Source: Treponema sp.
Lineage (GTDB): Bacteria; Spirochaetota; Spirochaetia; Treponematales; Breznakiellaceae
Assembly: GCA_009782555.1 (NCBI GenBank)
Contig: WRIV01000011.1
Span: 1-64,000, forward strand
Direction of reading: 5' to 3'
Length of the DNA stretch: 64,000 nt
The notes under the pieces were generated by a model. The model worked only from the letters and a program-made list of their open reading frames with translations. It was not told the origin of the DNA and made no database searches. A program made the position numbers and the translations under genes. Position 1 is the first letter of the stretch; each line of letters begins with the position of its first letter. Below, in pieces: positions 51,287-59,023 of the stretch.

Positions 51287-51714
51287 TGTTCCACCTCCAC
51301 TCCCATGGACCGGGCAGTGCCGGCGATGATCTTCATGGCCCCTTCGATGTCATTGGCGGAAAGATCGGGCATCTTTGTTTTTGCAATTTCTTCAAGCTTT
51401 GCCTTGGGGATCTTTCCTACCTTGGTCTTGTGGGATTCCGCTGATCCCTTTTCCAAACTGATTGCCTTCTTGATAAGCACCGCCGCAGGAGGTGTCTTAA
51501 GGATGAAGGTAAAGGACTTGTCGGCATAAACGGTGATAACCACCGGTATGACAAGTCCCGGCTCCATCGACTTCGTCCGGTCATTAAACTGCTGAACGAA
51601 CTGGGGGGCGCTGACGCCGTGGGGTCCCAGGGCTGGTCCTACCGGGGGAGCCGGCGTGGCTTTCCCCGCAGGGCACTGGAGTTTAATGTAGGCGGCAACT
51701 TTTTTCTTTGCCAT
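51283..51714 (-). CDS. rplK: Ribosomal protein L11
   Basis: A 144-residue L11. The ATG at 51714 begins the conserved [13 protein letters not shown] with GGAGA upstream; an upstream in-frame start would add an unrelated 13-residue tail. The proline-rich [14 protein letters not shown] segment binds thiostrepton-type drugs in other species. Confidence 0.98.
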   Translation of the reverse strand: MAKKKVAAYIKLQCPAGKATPAPPVGPALGPHGVSAPQFVQQFNDRTKSMEPGLVIPVVITVYADKSFTFILKTPPAAVLIKKAISLEKGSAESHKTKVGKIPKAKLEEIAKTKMPDLSANDIEGAMKIIAGTARSMGVEVEQ

Positions 51715-51736
51715 TGCATTCTCCTTTGTAGTTGTA

Positions 51737-51786
51737 CAATGTGCTCTGCACATTGCGGCGGGGTTTTACTGCGTAAAACTCCGCCG
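51737..51786. promoter_or_regulatory. Two strong hairpins between nusG and rplK
   Basis: CAATGTGC-TCT-GCACATTG (51737-51755) is followed directly by a 14-base stem with a TGC loop (51756-51786, one G-T pair), rich in GC at its base. On the transcribed strand neither is followed by a clear T run. This is the normal place for an L1 or L11 leader regulatory structure. Alternatively they are RNA processing sites. Confidence 0.6.
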
Positions 51787-51839
51787 CCGGATTGCCACCC
51801 GGCTTAACGGAAACTATGTTTCCTCCTACGTCTTTATAC

Positions 51840-52397
51840 TTAAACCTTTTCCACCTGCAAAAGATCAACTTCCACAGGAGTACTCCGTCCAAATATCTGC
51901 ACCATCACCTTTAGCTTGTTCTTTTCCTGATTCACTTCTTCAATAGTTCCGGTAAAGGATTCAAAGGGACCATCGACAATCTTGACCTGCTCGCCGGAAT
52001 TAAAAATTTGCCGTGTCCGGACAGGCTTTTCGCCCTTGATTTCCCCGGATTTCTGCAAAATATTCCGGGCTTCGTCCCCTGAAAGGGGCTGGGGCCGTTT
52101 GTCCGCCGGGGTGCCCACAAAACCTGTTACCCCCTGGATTTTCTTGATTTTGGAGCAAGTTTCTTTCCAGGCAAGGTCGGGAAGATCCATCTCAACAAGA
52201 ATATAACCGGGAAAAAATTTTCGTTTTTGGGTCTTCTTCTTGCCGTCCTTAACCTCTACCACTTCTTCCTGGGGAACTTTTATATCCTTGATAATCTCCT
52301 TATCCAGGTCCCCCGAATCGAGCATGAGACGAATTATTTTTTCGATCTTGTTCTCGTACCCCGAATAGGCATGAAGAACATACCAGCCTGCCGCCAT
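51840..52397 (-). CDS. nusG: Transcription antitermination factor NusG
   Basis: A 185-residue NusG with the N-terminal RNA polymerase-binding domain (GWYVLHAYSGYENKI, KFFPGYILVEM) and a C-terminal KOW domain (GEQVKIVDGPFESFTGTI). The ATG at 52397 is chosen over a TTG two codons upstream. It links RNA polymerase to the ribosome or to Rho. Confidence 0.97.
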   Translation of the reverse strand: MAAGWYVLHAYSGYENKIEKIIRLMLDSGDLDKEIIKDIKVPQEEVVEVKDGKKKTQKRKFFPGYILVEMDLPDLAWKETCSKIKKIQGVTGFVGTPADKRPQPLSGDEARNILQKSGEIKGEKPVRTRQIFNSGEQVKIVDGPFESFTGTIEEVNQEKNKLKVMVQIFGRSTPVEVDLLQVEKV

Positions 52398-52411
52398 TCC
52401 CAATCCTTAGT

Positions 52412-52443
52412 CTTTTTCAAAACTAACAAAGCTTTGAAAGAAG
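52412..52443. repeat. TAACA-loop palindrome between secE and nusG
   Basis: An imperfect stem (CTTTTTCAAAAC against GCTTTGAAAGAAG) with the loop TAACAAA, the most diverged member of the family at 7249-7285. It occupies nearly the whole 51-base gap. Confidence 0.65.
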
Positions 52444-52448
52444 CTCTC

Positions 52449-52631
52449 CTACTTAAATATGAACTGCACTCCATAGAGAAGGAGCATATCCACAAAACCC
52501 AGAACCGCAGCGATAATTACCGTAGACACGAGTACAATCCCTACGGAACTAACCACTTCGTCTCTGCCGGGCCATACTACCTTGCGGAGTTCAGCATAAC
52601 ATTCCTTAAAAAATTGAATTATCTTTCCCAT
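52449..52631 (-). CDS. secE: Preprotein translocase subunit SecE
   Basis: A 60-residue short-form SecE with the conserved amphipathic segment ECYAELRKVVWPGRDEV and one membrane helix (about 29-53). It is an essential part of the SecYEG channel. Position upstream of nusG is classical. Confidence 0.96.
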   Translation of the reverse strand: MGKIIQFFKECYAELRKVVWPGRDEVVSSVGIVLVSTVIIAAVLGFVDMLLLYGVQFIFK

Positions 52632-52675
52632 TCTTCTTATTTCTCCTTACAACTAACGCCAAGCGCAGTAGGTTT

Positions 52676-52748
<73 letters not shown>

Positions 52749-52761
52749 TTGGACATTATTA

Positions 52762-52935
52762 TTACTTAATCTTGGTCTCCTTGTGCAGGGTATGTTTCCT
52801 GTCAAAGGGACAATATTTCTTGAATTCCAGCTTCTCCTGGGTATTACGCCGGTTTTTTTTGGTGGTATAGTTTCTCCGTTTACACTCACTGCACTGCAAC
52901 GCTATAAGCTCTACAGCGGTCTTCTTACTGGCCAT
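52762..52935 (-). CDS. rpmG: Ribosomal protein L33
   Basis: A 57-residue L33 ([15 protein letters not shown]...). CSEC and a later C are present, with [11 protein letters not shown] and KHTLHKE, as in zinc-binding (C+) forms. The fourth cysteine is replaced: the motif that should read CPxC reads CPFD, so zinc binding is doubtful. It is preceded by GGAG. Confidence 0.93.
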   Translation of the reverse strand: MASKKTAVELIALQCSECKRRNYTTKKNRRNTQEKLEFKKYCPFDRKHTLHKETKIK

Positions 52936-52988
52936 ATCTACTCCTTAAACTAGCAACTTACAAATCTATAATGCTTCGGAACCGGTGT

Positions 52989-53039
52989 GGAGTTTTGCCT
53001 GGCAAGACTCCCAAGATAAAAATGCTTTGCATTTTTATC
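52989..53039. repeat. Palindrome pair between tRNA-Thr and rpmG
   Basis: GGAGTTTTGCC/GGCAAGACTCC (52989-53011, one G-T pair) is followed by GATAAAAATGC-TTT-GCATTTTTATC (53015-53039, perfect 11-base stem) ending next to the tRNA. The same pair of motif types, in the other order, occurs at 15266-15319. They could guide processing between tRNA and mRNA. Confidence 0.7.
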
Positions 53040-53112
53040 AGCCCTCGATCAGAATCGAACTGATGACCTTATCCTTACCATGGATATGCTCTGCCAACTG
53101 AGCTACAAGGGC
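53040..53112 (-). tRNA. tRNA-Thr (GGT anticodon)
   Basis: A 73-nucleotide cloverleaf on the minus strand: acceptor GCCCTTG with CGAGGGC, D-arm TAGCTCAGTTGGCAGAGC, anticodon stem-loop TATCC-ATGGTAA-GGATA with GGT, T-loop AGTTCGATTCT. Discriminator T; no encoded CCA. It is probably the first gene of the long operon down to rpoC. Confidence 0.96.
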
Positions 53113-53434
53113 ATAATGCGACATGTTCCCTATAGTGTAAAGAAACTACCAATTTTTCAAGATCGTGTCAATAGGGCCGGAAAATTGAATATATTCACCA
53201 TAAATATACAACACATACAACCAATGGCGTGTTAAAAAGTGTATACTTTTTTATACATATGGTGTCAAAAATACCCTCTCCAAATCATTTTGAATGCAAT
53301 GAGGAAATTGAAAATTGGGAATATGAACTGTCTAATCACATAAGTTTTTTGCAATGTGTACTAACCGCCAAAATACAAAAAACTAGGGGTTATAATTTTT
53401 TTTTAGGATGCTATTATATTTTTGGAGGAAACCA
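53113..53434. other. Divergent intergenic region between tRNA-Thr and the EamA gene
   Basis: AT-rich stretch holding the presumed promoters for both directions. GTATACTTTTTTATACAT near 53241-53258 is a local inverted repeat with TATACT-like boxes. An open frame from an ATG at 53259 runs into the transporter gene in another frame; it has no ribosome binding site and its product is unlike any family I know, so it is not called as a gene. Confidence 0.5.
53132..53160 (-). promoter_or_regulatory. Possible promoter of the tRNA-Thr to rpoC operon
   Basis: On the minus strand TTGAAA (53160-53155) is followed after 17 bases by CACTAT (53137-53132), 19 bases before the tRNA. The -35 box is good, the -10 box is weak, but no better candidate is seen. 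Confidence 0.45.
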
Positions 53435-53848
53435 ATGTGGATTACTTTTGCCTTCTTGTCCGCCGTCTTTGCCGCCCTTACATCTATCCTGGCCAAGATT
53501 GGCATCGAAAACGTTAATTCCAATCTGGCTGTCGCCATTCGTACGGTGGTGGTGCTTCTCCTTGCCTGGGGCATCGTGTTCCTTACCGGAAAACACCAGG
53601 ACATAGTAAATCTGGACCGGAAAAATGTAATCTTTTTGGTGTTGTCCGGCGCTGCCACAGGCCTATCCTGGCTTTGTTATTACCGGGCCCTGCAAATTGG
53701 AGAAGCCTCAAAGGTAATACCCATCGACAAATTCAGCGTGGTGATCGGAATGGCTCTTGCCTTTGTGGTCCTAAAAGAGGCTGCTACCATAAAAAAGATC
53801 ATAGGCGGCGTATTGATCACCGCCGGAACTTTGACGCTGATCTTATAA
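53435..53848 (+). CDS. Half-size EamA/DMT-family transporter
   Basis: A 137-residue membrane protein with about five helices. WITFAFLSAVFAALTSILAK opens the EamA domain, and ATGLSWLCYYRALQIGEASK is the conserved end of helix four. Full DMT transporters contain two such domains; this single-domain form probably works as a dimer. The substrate is unknown. The ATG at 53435 follows GGAGG. Confidence 0.88.
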   Translation: MWITFAFLSAVFAALTSILAKIGIENVNSNLAVAIRTVVVLLLAWGIVFLTGKHQDIVNLDRKNVIFLVLSGAATGLSWLCYYRALQIGEASKVIPIDKFSVVIGMALAFVVLKEAATIKKIIGGVLITAGTLTLIL

Positions 53849-53878
53849 TTGACCCGCTGCTTGGGCTACAATAATCCC

Positions 53879-54610
53879 ATGGTTCTTGAAAAGGGCATTC
53901 TATCCGGCAAAGTGGAAAACTGTTATATCCGGTTCAACACTATTTCTGATCCGGCGGTGCTGGAAATTTTTTCCCCAAAAATCTCCGACGAAGATCGCTG
54001 GAAGCTCAGGGACAATTTTAACAAACCATACATCATAGGGAAAGAATGGATCGATACAGGACTCCGTCTTTTTTATAAAGGGCTTTCTCCGGAAAAAGCA
54101 ATAAAAACAGCTCAACCGTTAATCGAAAAAATTGCCGCCTATTTTTTCAAAAAATACCCGGACGATAAATTCCTGTGTTACAAACATTATCCCTGCGGCC
54201 AATCGGCCAGGGTAATCTTCCTTCATATTAACGAAACAATTATTTTAAAATACTGTGAAGATTTTAGGGTGGATTTTTCCAAAAATTACTGTAATGTTGT
54301 TTTTAGCGAAACTGGAAACTGCGAAAAAGTGTATATCAGCAGTTATGAAGCGGGAACTCTGGAATATAAGGACGGGGTTCTTGAAATGCACCGCTGGGAA
54401 AACGAAGACGAAGCCCAGTCGGTGTCTTATTTGAGCAGGCACTATACCCAGCGCCTGCTTGACGGCGTGGTAGATGGTGCGGATATCAAAGCCAATATGA
54501 TCGGCATAATCAGATCGTCCATAGCAGAGGCCGCCATAGAAGCGGAAGATCGCCGTCTATTTGAAACAGCCTTGAATCTTTTGGAAAACATTCCAGAAAA
54601 ATATCCATGA
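53879..54610 (+). CDS. Conserved hypothetical protein
   Basis: A 243-residue soluble protein with no signal peptide or membrane helix. The sequence alternates beta-type and helical segments (YIRFNTISDPAVLEIF, then KYPDDKFLCYKHYPCG) and contains several Cys. I recognise no motif. The ATG at 53879 follows the EamA stop by 30 bases without a good ribosome binding site; co-transcription is likely. Confidence 0.6.
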   Translation: MVLEKGILSGKVENCYIRFNTISDPAVLEIFSPKISDEDRWKLRDNFNKPYIIGKEWIDTGLRLFYKGLSPEKAIKTAQPLIEKIAAYFFKKYPDDKFLCYKHYPCGQSARVIFLHINETIILKYCEDFRVDFSKNYCNVVFSETGNCEKVYISSYEAGTLEYKDGVLEMHRWENEDEAQSVSYLSRHYTQRLLDGVVDGADIKANMIGIIRSSIAEAAIEAEDRRLFETALNLLENIPEKYP

Positions 54611-54678
54611 GTTTTCTCTTTATCAGGCTGGATTGACAATTATTTAAATTCGCCGGATACTTCAGAGAGGAGGCCGCC

Positions 54679-55236
54679 ATGAAAAGGCTGATGTTCACAT
54701 TTGTGTTAATCGCTGGGATTATTGGTTTTGCAAACGCACAGATGGGAGATACATGGAGTCCGATAACATCGGCATCAAGTTTAATTGGCAAATGGACAGG
54801 CACCCAGTCCATAGAGATTCCCCAGAATGATGAAAAGGGAATTCCCAACGCTAATGTAATTTTTTCCATATCCTTGGTGTATACCCGGAGTAATACAGAT
54901 GTAACTGTCGAAATGAAAATTGATTTTACCGGGTTTTTGGATGAATGGGTTAAGGTGCCGGCGATGCAGAATCTTAAGCTGACCAAGGATCAGCTTTGGA
55001 AGCTGATAACGGATTTGTTGAGTAATATAATGGAAGAAGGCTTTGCTTTTGACAATAAATACAATATGTTTTATTCCATGACATCAGATGTGGATTCATT
55101 ATTGAATTCTGATAACATTAGTATTAACCAGGACAAGACCATGATAAAACTCGTTTCTGATGTACTGATTACTTTTGGTTTGGGGGATGATGGTTTTACG
55201 GAACTGATCCTTACAAAAACAGACAATATATTATGA
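54679..55236 (+). CDS. Small exported protein overlapping argC
   Basis: A 185-residue protein with a typical signal peptide cleaved after FANA. The mature part starts QMGDTWSPITSASSLIGKWTG, like a lipocalin-type or other small beta-barrel binding protein, and continues with alternating hydrophobic strands. The family is not recognised. GAGGAGG precedes the ATG. The TGA overlaps the argC ATG by four bases, so the two are translationally coupled although no functional link is obvious. Confidence 0.65.
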   Translation: MKRLMFTFVLIAGIIGFANAQMGDTWSPITSASSLIGKWTGTQSIEIPQNDEKGIPNANVIFSISLVYTRSNTDVTVEMKIDFTGFLDEWVKVPAMQNLKLTKDQLWKLITDLLSNIMEEGFAFDNKYNMFYSMTSDVDSLLNSDNISINQDKTMIKLVSDVLITFGLGDDGFTELILTKTDNIL

Positions 55237-56387
55237 TCGCAGGGATTATTGGCGCCGCCGGCTATGCCGGATCGGAGTTAATCCGGCTTTTATCGGGCCA
55301 CCCGGAAATTACCGGCCTTGTTTTGGCATCGGTAAGCCGGCCGGGGGAAAACATTGCATCGATATACCCAAATTTTCTTGGCCCCGGCAAAATGAAAAAT
55401 AATCCCGCCTTGGCAAAATTCGGAAATGCCGGATCCACCCTAACAACGCCAGAGGAACTTGTAGCGCGCTCCGATGTAGTCTTTGGCGCCCTTCCTGCAG
55501 GAACCGGGGAAGGCTATGCTAAAGCATCGCTGGACCGGGGTATTTCCTACATCGATCTTTCCGCGGACTTTCGTTTTGACGATGATGAAGAAACCTATCG
55601 ATCCTGGTACGGAATACCTTGGCAGTATCCGGAACTGCACCGGCGTTCGGTTTACGGCCTTCCGGAACTGAACCGGAACCGGATTAAAGAAGCCGGAAGC
55701 CCGGTAATCATTGGAAATCCCGGCTGCTATCCCACCGCAGTAACACTGGCCTGCTATCCCGCCCTCGCCGAAGCTGGCGGAAACAACAGCAAATCCAGCA
55801 TAAAACCCGTTTCTGCTCCAATCATTGCCGCCGCCGTATCAGGAGTTACCGGAGCGGGCCGGGAACCCGGCCGGGTCCAGCATTTTCCTGAATGCTCCGA
55901 TTCGGTAAGCGCATACAAGGTTGGGTCCCACCGGCATATTCCGGAGATAAGCCGTACCATGACAAAGATAGCCGGCCGCACCATCTCCCTGGTATTTACT
56001 CCCCATCTGGGACCCTTAAACCGGGGGATCCTCGCCACGGTGTATATCTCCCTGGAGCAGCCGCCAAAAGCCGGTTCTGTCCAGCCGCAGACAAAAGAAG
56101 CTGCTGAAAAAGAAACGGCGATTCGGGAACAGTACGCTTTGTTCTACAAAGACGAACCCTTTGTCCGGGTCCTTCCCAAAACTGTGACTGCCGCCACCAA
56201 CAGGGTGCGGCAGTCAAACTACTGCGATATGTCGATCCATCTGGATCATACCGGCTCTGTACTGATCGTTGTATCGGCCATCGACAACATGGTAAAGGGA
56301 GCGGCGGGCCAGGCGGTGCAAAATATGAACATCATCTTTGGTTTTGACGAAACTGCAGGGCTGACCGCAGTGCCAGCGCTGTTTTAA
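55233..56387 (+). CDS. argC: N-acetyl-gamma-glutamyl-phosphate reductase
   Basis: A 384-residue ArgC, somewhat longer than the usual 345. GIIGAAGYAGSELIRLL is the NADPH-binding glycine loop, GNPGCYPT holds the catalytic Cys near 158, and GSHRHIPEI the catalytic His near 230. Inserts near 180-195 and 280-300 account for the extra length. It makes N-acetylglutamate semialdehyde in arginine synthesis; no other arg gene is in the window. Its stop overlaps that of the convergent gene. Confidence 0.95.
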   Translation: MIAGIIGAAGYAGSELIRLLSGHPEITGLVLASVSRPGENIASIYPNFLGPGKMKNNPALAKFGNAGSTLTTPEELVARSDVVFGALPAGTGEGYAKASLDRGISYIDLSADFRFDDDEETYRSWYGIPWQYPELHRRSVYGLPELNRNRIKEAGSPVIIGNPGCYPTAVTLACYPALAEAGGNNSKSSIKPVSAPIIAAAVSGVTGAGREPGRVQHFPECSDSVSAYKVGSHRHIPEISRTMTKIAGRTISLVFTPHLGPLNRGILATVYISLEQPPKAGSVQPQTKEAAEKETAIREQYALFYKDEPFVRVLPKTVTAATNRVRQSNYCDMSIHLDHTGSVLIVVSAIDNMVKGAAGQAVQNMNIIFGFDETAGLTAVPALF

Positions 56388-57139
56388 CCAAGTACCTGTT
56401 TCCGGTATGCAATCCCAATCCGCTCCAGATTTTTCGCCGCACTTTTGCCGGGCTGCGCTTTTTGTTTAAAATCAATGGCAAACTGATTCATGGAAAAATG
56501 CCGGAAGAAAAAGATATGCTCTTTTAGCGCGGAATTAACGGCACAAAGGTTTTTCAGGGTTTCGGTGTATACTTCAAAGATGCCGCCTTTTTTCATTTCC
56601 GAATAACCGATGATCCACACGGTTATTAGTTTTTCCGTTTTTCCGGCCTTTGCAGAAAGAGCATTCCAGAATTCTTCCAGCAGTTTTGCCATGGTTCGCT
56701 GCGAGGAATGTACCGCTGCTTCCAGTTGAACGTCCCGGGCGCAAAGTTCCCTGAGTTCCGCCGTCCGGGGCGTATGTATGGGTGTCTTGTTAAGAATGAG
56801 AACATTTTTTCCAAAATCGATGTCCAGTTCGGGATGGGCCCGGAAAAAGTTTCCCGCCATTTTTCCCGAAGGGCCCACAAGATACCGGCGGTGTTCCTGT
56901 TCACGGCGGCCAGGGTTATCCCCCACCAGGATCATTTTTATTTCACTGTCCGGAGAAAAATCGTCCAGGGCAAGATTGTACACCACCGGAGTTTTTACCG
57001 TATAGGAAGGTCCATTCCGGTTGTCTACCACGTATTGAATTTGGGCGGCAATGTCCGGCACGCCGGCGTTGATTTTATCAATCAAAGAATGATAATGTTT
57101 TGTCGCCTTGAGGAAAGCAGTCCAGATTTCTTTGTCCAA
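56384..57139 (-). CDS. Uracil-DNA glycosylase superfamily-like protein
   Basis: A 251-residue protein. ILVGDNPGRREQ near residue 70, YLVGPSGKMAGNFF shortly after and VLILNKTPIHTP near 112 reproduce the order of the family 4/5 UDG motifs (GxxPGxxE, FVGxxGxxL, NxxxxxP). The final motif, usually HPSP, is replaced by RHFSMNQFA, and the four Fe-S cysteines of family 4 are absent. It may be a divergent glycosylase or a non-catalytic relative. It converges with argC, sharing stop-codon bases. Confidence 0.6.
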   Translation of the reverse strand: MDKEIWTAFLKATKHYHSLIDKINAGVPDIAAQIQYVVDNRNGPSYTVKTPVVYNLALDDFSPDSEIKMILVGDNPGRREQEHRRYLVGPSGKMAGNFFRAHPELDIDFGKNVLILNKTPIHTPRTAELRELCARDVQLEAAVHSSQRTMAKLLEEFWNALSAKAGKTEKLITVWIIGYSEMKKGGIFEVYTETLKNLCAVNSALKEHIFFFRHFSMNQFAIDFKQKAQPGKSAAKNLERIGIAYRKQVLG

Positions 57140-57168
57140 GCACGCTCCGCCTTCTAGTATTTTTTATT

Positions 57169-58029
57169 CTAACTTATCCATCTATAATTAGAAGCCAGTT
57201 TAAGTACCGGCGGCATTTGCTGCCTTTTGAATTCGGCTCTTTCCACAGCACTGATAACACGAGCGGCCAGTTCCGCATCCACCCCCCCCTGGATGATTTT
57301 TTCTGCGGATAAATTATCAACAAGGTGCAGTTTGAGTATCTTATCCAATGTGTTATAAGGGGGCAGGGAGTCCTCGTCTTTCTGATTGGGCCGGAGTTCC
57401 GCCGATGGCGGCTTATCGATGATCACCTGGGGAATAATTTCTTTCCCGCCTGCGGATTTTTTCCGATCATTTATCCTTGTGCAAAGGGCAAAAATTTCGG
57501 TTTTAAAAAGGTCCCCAATAGGAGCAAGGCCTCCGGCGGTATCGCCGTACAGCGTACAATAACCCATGGCAATCTCGCTTTTATTTCCCGTGGTAAGAAG
57601 CAGGGAATGGAACTTATTGGCATAGGCCATAAGCAGGGTTCCCCGGATCCGGGCCTGAAGATTTTCTTCTGCAATGTCAAAGGGCCTATCTTCGAAGATC
57701 CCCTCCAGGACAGCAAGAAACGCCGTAAACACCGCTTCGATGGAAAGGGTTTCGTAACGGCAGCCAAGTGTGGCGGCCAGTTCCTCCGCATGATCTTTGG
57801 AACCCTGAGAAGAAAACCGTGAAGGCATACTGAAGCAAACGACATTTTCACTGCCTGTAGCTTTTACAGCCAGGTACGCTACCAATGCCGAATCAATGCC
57901 GCCGGATAATCCCAAATGAATCTTTTTAAAGCCGCACTTGGTCATGAACTCCCGAATGCCCTGAATTAGGGTATCTTCGATGGTATCCAATTCTTCGGCG
58001 CCCAAACCTGCATTATAGAGATTGTCCAT
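57169..58029 (-). CDS. nadE: NAD+ synthetase domain protein
   Basis: A 286-residue NadE. LGLSGGIDSALVA near residue 38 is the ATP pyrophosphatase loop, TTGNKSEIAMGY and GGLAPIGDLFKTEIF follow, then KPPSAELRPNQKDEDSLPPY. The sequence is closest in character to the synthetase half of glutamine-dependent NadE, but the N-terminal nitrilase-type glutaminase domain is missing. Upstream is a broken EAL gene rather than that domain. It could work with free ammonia. The ATG at 58029 has no clear ribosome binding site. Confidence 0.88.
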   Translation of the reverse strand: MDNLYNAGLGAEELDTIEDTLIQGIREFMTKCGFKKIHLGLSGGIDSALVAYLAVKATGSENVVCFSMPSRFSSQGSKDHAEELAATLGCRYETLSIEAVFTAFLAVLEGIFEDRPFDIAEENLQARIRGTLLMAYANKFHSLLLTTGNKSEIAMGYCTLYGDTAGGLAPIGDLFKTEIFALCTRINDRKKSAGGKEIIPQVIIDKPPSAELRPNQKDEDSLPPYNTLDKILKLHLVDNLSAEKIIQGGVDAELAARVISAVERAEFKRQQMPPVLKLASNYRWIS

Positions 58030-58034
58030 AAGTA

Positions 58035-58860
58035 TTAGAATAAACAACGGAAGGATGAATAGCAAGACAGGAATTTTTGTGATAGCATTTCATAATTATT
58101 CCCTGTTTGTCTTTTTTTATTCTTTCTTTGTTGTACAATATCATTCGAAAAATCGCCACTGCTTTGATATATTATTGCCATTTTTTCCGGCACAATATCA
58201 AAAAAAGCGTGTTGTGGAATGCCCAGAAAATAACCCTGTCCAAGGTCTACATTTAGTTTAATAAGAGTCTTTAATTCTTCTTCGGTTTCGATTCCTTCTG
58301 CAATTAACAAAATACCGGTATTCTTACAGAAACCAACCATTGCCTTGCACAAAAATTGTTTTATATTGTCCTTGTCAATATCTCTGATGAGGTTCATATC
58401 CAGTTTTATAATATTGAGTCTTACGTTTGTTATGGTATTAAGCCTCGAATAACCTGCCCCAACATCGTCTATGGCTATTCCGTAATTTTGCTTTCTATGA
58501 ATGACTGATTGAACCTAAAAAAGCTTCACTGCCAATTATGGCAACACGCTCGGTAATTTCAAATATAATATTACGGAAATCAAGGCCATATTCACTTAGG
58601 CAGGTTTTTGCAAACCCTTCTCTGAATTTTTTGTCATGAATAATATTTGGGTTTACATTCAGAAAGAGCTTTTTTTCACCGATACAGGTTGAGTTTTTAG
58701 TGCCTGTGTTTTGCATAGTGTTTCAAGTTCCCATGACTTATTCATTTTGTCCGCCAGTCAATGATACAATCGGCTGATAGACCGGAGTTATATATTCGCC
58801 TTCCAAAATTTTGTAAAAAATATCGTAATCCGTTTTTTCTAAAACACCTATGGTTTGCAT
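58035..58860 (-). pseudogene. Broken EAL-domain gene (c-di-GMP phosphodiesterase remnant)
   Basis: Reading from an ATG at 58860 with a GAGAGG site, the pieces of one EAL domain appear in order but in different frames: YITPVYQPIVSLTGGQ, then NKSWELETLCKTQAL, LFLNVNPNIIHDKKF and IIFEITERVAI, then YGIAIDDVGAGYSRLN and LLIAEGIETEEELKTL. At least two frameshifts are needed (near 58690 and 58495). The segment holding the E-A-L motif itself, normally just after the QPI block, is deleted. The gene cannot make an active enzyme. It lies six bases upstream of nadE. Confidence 0.8.
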
Positions 58861-59023
58861 AGTACCTCTCTTAAATCCCAAAAAAATAAATTTCTGTATC
58901 TATAATTTATTTTGATTATGGTTTTTTCATTAATATATGGTTAAATAGCCGTAAAATTGACGAAAAAACGGGGTATTAAGCGCTGTTTAACAGCAGGATG
59001 TTTTTTAGTACAATTATTATAGA

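Noticed and set aside
53259-53606. Open frame between tRNA-Thr and the EamA gene
   Set aside because: It overlaps the transporter gene extensively and lacks a ribosome binding site and recognisable content.
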